Positions 40,311 to 46,461 of a stretch of 46,461 nt of DNA are shown here, piece by piece (within the stretch, counting starts at the first letter, position 1; every line of letters starts with the position of its first letter). Where the stretch lies: assembly GCF_015355765.1 (NCBI RefSeq), contig NZ_JACWNA010000010.1:1-46461 (forward strand). Reading direction: 5' to 3'. The notes beneath the pieces were generated by a model. That model saw only the letters and a program-made list of their open reading frames with translations. It had not been told where the DNA came from and did not search any database. The translations under genes and the position numbers were made by a program. Source of the stretch: Actinomyces haliotis (GTDB lineage: Bacteria > Actinomycetota > Actinomycetes > Actinomycetales > Actinomycetaceae).

Positions 40311-42046
40311 TGGCACTGCCTCTCGCCCCCGGCAAGGTCGCGATGCGCAAGACCTTCGGGATCATGGCCTCGTACCGGATGCGCTTCGTGTGGGTCCTGG
40401 TCCTCCAGATCCTCGCGGTCCTCGCGCCGCTCGTCGCGCCCCAGCTCCTCGGTCAGCTCGTCACGCGCGTCTCCACGGGTCGCGCGACGGCCGGCTACGT
40501 GGACCGCGTCGTCCTCGTCATCGTCGTCGTCACGATCATCGGCGCGACGATCAACCGCTTCGCCCAGATGTACGCGCGCACGCTCGGCGAGTCCGTCTTC
40601 GCGGACCTGCGCGAGCGGATGATGAACCGCGTCGTGCACCTGCCGCTCTCCGCCGTCGAGACCGCTGGCACGGGCGACCTCGTCGGGCGCACGACCAACG
40701 ACGTCTCCCGCATCGAGTTCCTCGTGCGCGTCGGCATCCCGCAGATCATGGTGTGCACGGTGACGATCGTCTTCACCATCGTCGCGGCGGCCTTCTCAGA
40801 CTGGGTCCTGGCCCTCGGGCTGCTCGTCGTGCTGCCGCCGGTGTGGGCGATGATGAGCTGGTACCTGCCGATCTCCGTGCCCGCGTACCGCGCGAACTCC
40901 GCCGCCTACGCGCGCCTCAACGGCGTCGTCTCCGAGACGGTCGAGCACGCGGAGACGGTCGACGCCCTCGGCATCGGCGGGCACCGCGAGGACTCCATCC
41001 ACGCCTCGGTCAAGGAGGCGTGGAGCCTCGAGCAGTACACGGCCCGCCTGCGCGTGCGCCTGTTCATGGTGCTGGACGTCGCCTGGCGCGCGCCCGTCGT
41101 CGTCATCCTCCTGTGGGGCGGCTTCCTCGCGGGGCACGGCTGGGCGAGCCTCGGCGCGATCACGACCGTCACCCTCTACGCGATGGAGCTGCGCAAGCCC
41201 ATCGGCCAGCTCATGTTCTGGATCGACCAGGTCCAGGTGGCGCAGGCCTCCCTGTCCCGCATCCTCGGCGTCGAGGAGGTCCCCTCCGACCGCACGCCGA
41301 CCGGTGCCGTCCCCGACGGGCGGCAGGTCGTCCTGTCCGACGTGCGCTTCGCGTACCGCGAGGGCGTCGAGGTGCTCCACGGCATCGACCTCGAGCTCAC
41401 CCCGGGCGAGCGGCTCGCCGTCGTCGGGCCCTCCGGCTCGGGGAAGTCGACGCTGGGGCGGATGCTCGCCGGCATCAACCCTCCGACGTCGGGCTCGGTG
41501 ACGGTGGGTGGCGTGCCGCTCACGGACCTCACCGAGGAGGAGCTGCGCCGTCACGTGGCGCTCGTGACGCAGGAGCACCACGTCTTCGTCGGCACGATCG
41601 CGGACAACGTGCGCCTCGCGCGGCCTGAGGCAGATGAGGTGACGATCCGCGGCGCCATCGAGGCGATCGGCGCGAACGCGTGGGTCGACGAGCTGGCCGA
41701 GGGCATGGACACGATGGTCGGCTCGGGGCACCTCATGCTCTCCCCGGCGCAGGCACAGGAGGTGGCGCTCGCGCGGCTGGTCCTGCTGGACCCGCACACG
41801 CTCATCCTCGACGAGGCGACCTCGCTGCTGGACCCGCACGCGGCTCGCACGCTCGAGCAGACGCTGTCGACGGCGCTGGCGGGGCGCACCGTCATCGAGG
41901 TGGCGCACCGCCTGTACACGGCGCAGGACGCGGACCGGGTCGCCGTCGTCATGGACGGCCGGATCGTTGAGCTGGGGACGCACGACGAGCTCGTGGCCCT
42001 CGGCGGCGAGTACGCGAGCCTGTGGGAGGCGTGGAGCCAGGAGTAG
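40310..42046 (+). CDS. ABC exporter partner subunit with intact Walker motifs
   Basis: A 578-residue half-transporter forming a heterodimer with the preceding gene product. After six helices the nucleotide-binding domain has Walker A GPSGSGKST (373-381), a Q-loop VTQEHHVF, Walker B LILDEATSLLD (D501, E502) and H-loop VAHRL. Its signature is LSPAQAQ (478-484) instead of LSGGQ. With its partner's perfect LSGGQ it can form one working ATP site; the other site is doubly damaged. Such asymmetric exporters are common in Gram-positive bacteria for drugs, lipids or peptides. Coupled translation (TGATG) supports equal expression. Confidence 0.92.
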   Translation: MALPLAPGKVAMRKTFGIMASYRMRFVWVLVLQILAVLAPLVAPQLLGQLVTRVSTGRATAGYVDRVVLVIVVVTIIGATINRFAQMYARTLGESVFADLRERMMNRVVHLPLSAVETAGTGDLVGRTTNDVSRIEFLVRVGIPQIMVCTVTIVFTIVAAAFSDWVLALGLLVVLPPVWAMMSWYLPISVPAYRANSAAYARLNGVVSETVEHAETVDALGIGGHREDSIHASVKEAWSLEQYTARLRVRLFMVLDVAWRAPVVVILLWGGFLAGHGWASLGAITTVTLYAMELRKPIGQLMFWIDQVQVAQASLSRILGVEEVPSDRTPTGAVPDGRQVVLSDVRFAYREGVEVLHGIDLELTPGERLAVVGPSGSGKSTLGRMLAGINPPTSGSVTVGGVPLTDLTEEELRRHVALVTQEHHVFVGTIADNVRLARPEADEVTIRGAIEAIGANAWVDELAEGMDTMVGSGHLMLSPAQAQEVALARLVLLDPHTLILDEATSLLDPHAARTLEQTLSTALAGRTVIEVAHRLYTAQDADRVAVVMDGRIVELGTHDELVALGGEYASLWEAWSQE

Positions 42047-42092
42047 CCCCGGCCCGTCCCTCCCTCCCAGCCCTCTTCACGCCTCTGCACGC

Positions 42093-42166
42093 GGTTTGGA
42101 CCACCTGCGTGATTCCGGACCTCGTCAGCCATTGGCTGGGGTGGTCCGGAATCACGCAGGTGGTCC
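42093..42166. repeat. Palindromic element A (GGACCACC family)
   Basis: A perfect 24-bp inverted repeat (42098-42121 with 42143-42166) surrounds a 21-nt centre that itself contains CAGCC-ATT-GGCTG. It is preceded by GGTTT. It shares GGTTTGGACCACC, AGCCATTGGCT and GGTGGTCCG with element B at 43262, in the same order and orientation, although the middle of the arms differs. It lies between the convergent ABC exporter and DUF559 genes and could terminate transcription in both directions. The rest of 42047-42212 holds no gene. Confidence 0.85.
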
Positions 42167-42212
42167 GCTTCGTCGGCCTCACCCGAGTACTGGGGCTGGC
42201 AAGGCGCTCGGC

Positions 42213-43142
42213 TCACCGGCGAGGGAGGACGCCGACGTCGGCGAGGGCCCGCAGCATTCCCGCCTCCCCCAGGGCGTCCTTCCACGTCCACCGAGTCACT
42301 CTCATCCCGGTAGCGCGTTCGATCGCGTGCTCCCGACGGCGCTCCTCGAGCACGATCTGGTCCACCGAGCGACCAGTCAGCGCACGCGTGTACTTGATGG
42401 CGCCGTCGAACTCACCGATGACACCGAGCTCGGGCCACATGAAGTCGACGCGGCCGAGGAGTCGATCTGTCCGGTCATGCACCTCGACCTGCAGGCTCGG
42501 CAGCGGGAGGCGGCGCTGCACCATGACCGCCCGCGACAGGCTCTCACCAGGCGACTCCGCCAACGGGTCCGCGAGATCGATCGCGTACCGCAGGCGGGCG
42601 TTGCCGTGCGCGGACGGGTGGGACTGCGCCAGCTCGGTCAGCTTCTCGCGATGCACGGTCCCGGCACGCAGGACGGCGTCGAGCCCCGCGAGGGTCGAGG
42701 ACAGGGACCGTCGTCGTCCGAGGTCGATGAGGGTCTGGGCAGGGGTGGACACCAGGACACCGTCGAGGCGGGTCGTCTCGTAGTCCTCCGGGGCACGGAG
42801 GGTCCGGACTCCGTGCGTGCTCCGACCGCCACTACGACCTGGACGAACCAGCTGGACACGCTCGGGGATCGGCCCGATGAGCGGGATCCCGTGGAGCAGG
42901 GCAGCGGACTCCCTGGCGAGCACGGCGCCGTCGCCGAGCATGCCCGTCAGCGTGACGGCGAGCACCGAGAGGAGATGACGCTGCCCTGACGTGAGTAGAC
43001 GAAGGTCTTCCGTGCGCGCGTAGGCGCCGCGGCACAGTCGGACGAGCTCGCCCCTAGCGGCTCTGCGCGAGAGCAGGTCGGGGCGCTCTCCCGCGGCGGC
43101 GAGCTCGCGTGTGAGCAGGATCGGAGCTGGTGGGGTTCGCAC
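42213..43142 (-). CDS. AbiEi-like / DUF559 (Vsr-like endonuclease fold) protein
   Basis: A 309-residue protein. The N-terminal part (about 10-130) resembles the AbiEi antitoxin-type winged-helix region (RGELVRLCRGAYARTEDL, then LARESAALLHGIPL). The C-terminal part (about 195-300) is a DUF559 restriction-endonuclease-like domain: SPGESLSR (Glu200), RVDFMWPELGVIGEFDGAIKY, with Asp233, Glu244, Asp246 and Lys250 forming the expected metal site, and a final RVTRWTW. The GTG start lacks a clear ribosome site. No adjacent AbiEii toxin gene exists. The gene sits alone between two palindromic elements of one family, 1.17 kb apart. Such solitary genes are frequent in actinobacteria; function is unproven. 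Confidence 0.82.
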   Translation of the reverse strand: MRTPPAPILLTRELAAAGERPDLLSRRAARGELVRLCRGAYARTEDLRLLTSGQRHLLSVLAVTLTGMLGDGAVLARESAALLHGIPLIGPIPERVQLVRPGRSGGRSTHGVRTLRAPEDYETTRLDGVLVSTPAQTLIDLGRRRSLSSTLAGLDAVLRAGTVHREKLTELAQSHPSAHGNARLRYAIDLADPLAESPGESLSRAVMVQRRLPLPSLQVEVHDRTDRLLGRVDFMWPELGVIGEFDGAIKYTRALTGRSVDQIVLEERRREHAIERATGMRVTRWTWKDALGEAGMLRALADVGVLPRR

Positions 43143-43261
43143 ACCTACAGGCTGATGGGACGGACGCCATGGCGGCGGTGTGCCTCTGGACAGCCCGACG
43201 TACGCCCCACACGGCGGCGCCTGTGGAGCCCGGACTGTCTCCAGAGCGGACCATCAAGCGA

Positions 43262-43340
43262 GGTTTGGACCACCAAGCCGAGTGCGGACCACCCAAGCCA
43301 TTGGCTCAGGTGGTCCGCACTCAGGAAGGTGGTCCAAACC
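43262..43340. repeat. Palindromic element B (GGACCACC family)
   Basis: Arms 43262-43293 and 43309-43340 match at 27 of 32 positions as an inverted repeat: a perfect outer 13 bp (GGTTTGGACCACC), a 5-base mismatched bulge, and a perfect inner 14 bp. The 15-nt centre holds AGCCATTGGCT. It lies upstream of the DUF559 gene and just past the exeM-like stop codon (43352), so it could also end that transcript. Between the element and 43142 no other gene was recognised. Confidence 0.85.
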
Positions 43341-43351
43341 CCGGGAGGACC

Positions 43352-46270
43352 TCAATCCACCGGGGCGAGGGCGTCGCGCCCGTCGGACTGGCGCTCCACC
43401 TTGTAGGCGAGCGAGGCGTTGACCCGGCCCCTCGTCATCGCGGGGGAGTCGGCCGATCGCTGGTAGAAGACGTTGGCGCCCTTGCGCAGCGCCAGCTCGT
43501 CGGCGCCGTCGCCGTCCCAGTCGCCCACGAAGACCTCGTGGTTGACCTTGCCGAGCGTCACCCGCGCCCACACGGCCGAGTCCTCAGCGTTCTCCGCGTA
43601 GAACGTGACCGTGTCCCCGGAGCGCAGCGCGTAGGTGACGACGCCGTCGCCGTCCCAGTCGCCCTGGAGCACCTCGCCCTTGCCGGAGGCCGCGGCGGCC
43701 GCGACGTCAGCGGGCATGACGGGCTCGGTCGCGAGCCTCAGCCCCACCTTGACCGGGTCGTGGTCGCTGGCACGGTACGGGTTCCCCGCCCAGAGCTGCG
43801 TCACGTTGTCGTTCTCGCGCGAGTACTCGAAGGCGATGGACTCGTCCGCGTTGACGTCCCAGACCTTGCCGCCGGTCACGAGGGCCGCGGCCTTGTCATT
43901 GAGGAGGACGTGGTCGAGGGAGCCGATGCGGCCGTCGAACTGGTAGGACTTGCCGACGCTGCCGCCCTGCTCGGCGACGACGGCGTCGATGAGGCGGTAC
44001 CCGGCGGACTCGATCGTCGTGATCGGGTCCTCCTTCGAGTAGGAGTTGAAGTCGCCGAGGATGACGGTCGGCAGGTCGGACCACTGCGCGGCGAAGGCGG
44101 TGAGGGCCTTGGCCTGGAGGACGCGCTGGGCGTTGTTGGCGCCCTGGCCGTCGCCGGAGTCGGCGTTGCCCTCACCGGAGAGCACGGAGCCCTTCGACTT
44201 GAAGTGGTTCGTGATGACGACGAAGTGCTGCGAGTCGTCGGCCCCGACGGCCTTGAAGGCCTGGGCGAGCGGCTGGCGCGCGGTGCCGTTGAAGGCGGCG
44301 TCGTCGAGGATCGAGGACTCGCCGACGGTCGTCACGAGGGCCGGCTGGTAGATGAAGGCGTTGCGGATGACGTCCTCGTCGGCGAGCGCGGGGCGCGTGG
44401 TAGGGGAGGGGACGTAGGTCCACTTGGTCTCGCCGGCGGCGGCGTTGAGCGCGTCGACGAGCTGGGCGAGGGAGGCGTCGCGGTCGTGGCCGAACTTGGC
44501 GGAGTTCTCGATCTCCTCGAGGCCGACGACGCTGGCGTCGAGCTCGTTGATGGCCGCGACGATCTTGGCCTGCTGGTGCTCGAAGGCGATGGGCGTGTAG
44601 GCGCCGCGCACCTCGCAGGACTTGGCGGTCACGGGGTTGCCGTCCTTGTCCTCGTACGCCGAGCAGCCGGTCTCGTCCTGGCCCAGGTCGGTGAAGTAGT
44701 TGAGGACGTTGAAGGAGGCGACCGACGCGGTGTCGCCGACCTGCGGGGCCGCGGTGCGCGTGTTCTCCCAGGTGACGGGCGAGTTCGTGGTGCCGTTGAC
44801 CTGGGCCTGGGGCTGGAGGTTCCAGCCGAAGCGGTAGTCGAGGACGACGTCCTTGGTGAAGGTGACGGCGGCGCCGGCGCGGACCGGGTCGTCGGCGACG
44901 AGGTAGGGCAGCGGCTGGGCCTGGGCGGTCTTGCTGGACGTGTAGTTCCAGGAGGAGCCGTCGTCGAGGTTGATCTCCTTGGCGGCGTTGGAGGCCTCGT
45001 AGGCGGTGGCCTCGGCGCCGGGGGCGACGACGTCGGTCGCGTTGTAGAGGGGCTCGTCGCCGACGGCGAGGCCGAGCTGGCCGTACTGGTTCGTCGAGTA
45101 GTTGTCGGTGACGGTCCAGCTGCCGGTGAGGCGCAGGAGCATGCCCTCGTAGGGCTCCTTGTCCGCGTCGGTCGGGATCCAGGAGCTCTCGCTGATCTCG
45201 ACGGGGGTGGCGGGGGCGCAGTCGGCGACGGCGGTGCGGGCGCTCACCTTGGACAGCTGGGTGAGCCCGTTGTACTCGCCGGCGGTGCCGGTGACGTCGA
45301 GGCAGTCGCCGACGGCGAGGGAGGCCGCGCCGTCGCCGTCGTAGACGAAGAGGCCGTCGGAGGCGTCGCCGGGCTTCTTGGCGGTGCCGCTGCCGGGGGT
45401 CTGGATGTAGTAGCCGGAGAAGCCGCCGGTGGCGTAGACGGCGGTGACGACGCCCCGGGTGGTGACGGTCTGCCCGGCCAGAGCTGTGGAGTCGCCGGTG
45501 CCCTGGATGTCGGCGATCGAGACGGTGCTCGCCGTCGGGGTCGCGGTCGGAACGGAAGTCGGCTCAGCGGTCGGCTCGGCCGTCGGCGACGTGCTCGGCT
45601 CGGCCGTGGGCTCGGGGTTCGGAGTGGTCCCGGAGCCGGTCGGCGTCGGGGCGCCCGCCGTGAAGTCGGCGGCGTTGTCGTCGGTGTCCGTGCCGGAGGC
45701 GGCGCGCTGGAGGGACTCCGCGGTGCTGCCGGCGGCCTGGGCGGCGGTGCCCTCGTAGGAGGCGGCGCTCCCCCAGCCGAGGAGGTCGACGACGTCCGCG
45801 TCCGCCGTGGAGGTGCCGCTCGGGAAGGTGCGGGCGGTGGTGCCGCGGACGATGGCGAGGGTGCCGGAGGCGGCGGCCGGGTTGACGGCGGCGCAGGCCT
45901 CGTCGCCCGTGAGCGCCGCGCCGTTCGAGCCGTTGGAGCCGCCGATGACGAGGAAGGTCCCGCCGGCCTCGACGGTGCCGGTGAGGGCGCAGGTCGCCGA
46001 GGCCGCGCCGCCGGGGGCGGACACGTACTGGAGGGACAGGCCCTCGAGGCTGACGGCGGAGCCGGTCGGGTTGAGGATCTCGACGAACTTCTGCTGGTAG
46101 GAGGCGCCGGTGGAGCCTCCGCGCGTGTAGGCCTCGGAGATGACGAGGCCGGAGCCGTCGGTGGCGGCGTGGGCCGGCGCCGGGGCGGCGAGCCCGGTGA
46201 GGGCCAGCGCGAGGGCTCCGGTGAGCGAGAGGGCGGCGGTCGCGCGGCCGCCTGGGACGTGACGGGACAT
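43352..46270 (-). CDS. Secreted ExeM/NucH-family extracellular nuclease
   Basis: A 972-residue exported protein. Signal peptide 1-35 (cleavage near AHA-ATD); lamin-tail-like domain about 40-175; a Pro/Thr/Glu linker (208-248); an OB-type NucH domain (about 250-480); EEP nuclease domain 517-845 with Asn521 (SFNVLNYF), Glu585 (GLEEIEN), His689 (ITNHFKSKG), Asp740/Asn742 (LGDFNSY) and SDHDPV (835-840). Two C-terminal GDWDGDG repeats (870-876 and 917-922), which may bind calcium and resemble FG-GAP/VCBS-type units, end the protein. No LPXTG sorting signal or C-terminal membrane segment is present, so it is probably released or held noncovalently. AGGAG precedes the ATG. It likely degrades extracellular DNA for biofilm turnover or nutrient (including phosphate) supply. 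Confidence 0.92.
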   Translation of the reverse strand: MSRHVPGGRATAALSLTGALALALTGLAAPAPAHAATDGSGLVISEAYTRGGSTGASYQQKFVEILNPTGSAVSLEGLSLQYVSAPGGAASATCALTGTVEAGGTFLVIGGSNGSNGAALTGDEACAAVNPAAASGTLAIVRGTTARTFPSGTSTADADVVDLLGWGSAASYEGTAAQAAGSTAESLQRAASGTDTDDNAADFTAGAPTPTGSGTTPNPEPTAEPSTSPTAEPTAEPTSVPTATPTASTVSIADIQGTGDSTALAGQTVTTRGVVTAVYATGGFSGYYIQTPGSGTAKKPGDASDGLFVYDGDGAASLAVGDCLDVTGTAGEYNGLTQLSKVSARTAVADCAPATPVEISESSWIPTDADKEPYEGMLLRLTGSWTVTDNYSTNQYGQLGLAVGDEPLYNATDVVAPGAEATAYEASNAAKEINLDDGSSWNYTSSKTAQAQPLPYLVADDPVRAGAAVTFTKDVVLDYRFGWNLQPQAQVNGTTNSPVTWENTRTAAPQVGDTASVASFNVLNYFTDLGQDETGCSAYEDKDGNPVTAKSCEVRGAYTPIAFEHQQAKIVAAINELDASVVGLEEIENSAKFGHDRDASLAQLVDALNAAAGETKWTYVPSPTTRPALADEDVIRNAFIYQPALVTTVGESSILDDAAFNGTARQPLAQAFKAVGADDSQHFVVITNHFKSKGSVLSGEGNADSGDGQGANNAQRVLQAKALTAFAAQWSDLPTVILGDFNSYSKEDPITTIESAGYRLIDAVVAEQGGSVGKSYQFDGRIGSLDHVLLNDKAAALVTGGKVWDVNADESIAFEYSRENDNVTQLWAGNPYRASDHDPVKVGLRLATEPVMPADVAAAAASGKGEVLQGDWDGDGVVTYALRSGDTVTFYAENAEDSAVWARVTLGKVNHEVFVGDWDGDGADELALRKGANVFYQRSADSPAMTRGRVNASLAYKVERQSDGRDALAPVD

Positions 46271-46358
46271 GTCTCTCCTGGTGGGACGAGCGCGACCGGT
46301 GCACTGGGGCGGTCGGGTGGACCGCTGTGCGGGCGGGGGGGTGCCCCTATGTTGTTGG

Positions 46359-46461
46359 TCAAGCGGCAGCGGGTAGCTGGTGGGTTGGTTGGGGGTCGTA
46401 GAGGGCGCCGTCTCGGATCATGGCGTGCAGGGTGAGGATGCGGCGGTGGGCCAGGGCGATG
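46359..46461 (-). mobile_element. 3' end of a probable IS110-type transposase (cut by window edge)
   Basis: The minus strand codes for about 33 C-terminal residues ending in a TGA at 46361-46359. The pattern IALAHRRILTLHAMIRDGALY resembles the closing helix of IS110-family transposases (ALARRR...VLWAMLRDG). No terminal repeat was recognised, which is normal for that family. The rest lies outside the window, so completeness cannot be judged. Confidence 0.5.

Noticed and set aside
42213-43142. A classical AbiE type IV toxin-antitoxin pair
   Set aside because: No AbiEii nucleotidyltransferase gene is adjacent: the neighbours are an ABC exporter and a secreted nuclease.
42093-43340. CRISPR-like array suggested by the repeated GGACCACC units
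   Set aside because: There are only two palindromic elements more than 1 kb apart, with no regular spacers and no cas genes.
43130-46435. A plus-strand open frame of about 1100 codons opposite the secreted nuclease gene
   Set aside because: Its product is a Gly/Val/Asp/Arg-rich string with no domain. It is the antisense shadow of a high-GC gene whose minus-strand product has clear signal peptide and catalytic motifs.

Overview
The window is high-GC actinobacterial DNA and most resembles an oral or mucosal Actinomyces/Actinomycetaceae chromosome. Support for this: strong GC bias with long antisense shadow ORFs, a Streptomyces-type PHO box, the actinobacterial ppk-mutT1 pairing, a MutT1-type Nudix plus histidine-phosphatase fusion, and many GTG starts with GGAG-type ribosome sites. 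The genus is an inference; no marker gene was compared.

Layout. 1-6.1 kb (minus strand): phosphate/polyphosphate genes (ppk, mutT1, pstS with a PHO box) and an unknown gene. 6.3-12.7 kb (minus): a compact lactate racemase operon, larE-larB-larA-larD-larC plus a NiCoT nickel permease, which holds every step for making the nickel-pincer cofactor and using it on lactate. A divergent plus-strand gene (12752-13807) looks like an IS630-type transposase that lost its catalytic residues and may now be a DNA-binding protein. 13.9-17.2 kb: tRNA-Lys, a GlsB-like membrane protein, a DEAD-box helicase and an anchored DUF4352-like protein. 17.3-20.1 kb: gluconate regulator, kinase and permease with a FadR/GntR-type operator between them. 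20.2-26.8 kb (minus): two permeases, msrB plus an EEP hydrolase, an MscS-type channel, a DUF6457 protein and a TetR regulator.

27.1-33.9 kb (plus): an anaerobic respiration operon, dmsA-dmsB-dmsC-torD, followed by a second, diverged TorD-like gene and a polyferredoxin with an FlpD/MvhD-like N-terminus. 33.9-34.3 kb: a tRNA cluster transcribed Glu-Asp-Phe on the minus strand. 34.4-38.1 kb: a minimal zinc peptidase, a GH3 lipoprotein and an anchored LRV-domain protein. 38.3-42.0 kb: a heterodimeric ABC exporter whose two halves have complementary defects in their ATP sites.

42.0-43.4 kb: an AbiEi/DUF559-type gene bracketed by two related long palindromic elements, the least explained structure in the window. 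43.35-46.27 kb (minus): a large secreted ExeM/NucH-type nuclease. The right edge cuts into the 3' end of a probable IS110-type transposase.

Strongest leads: the palindromes around the DUF559 gene; the transposase-derived protein facing the lar operon; the TorD-like/ferredoxin tail of the dms operon; and the NQA-motif LarD channel.
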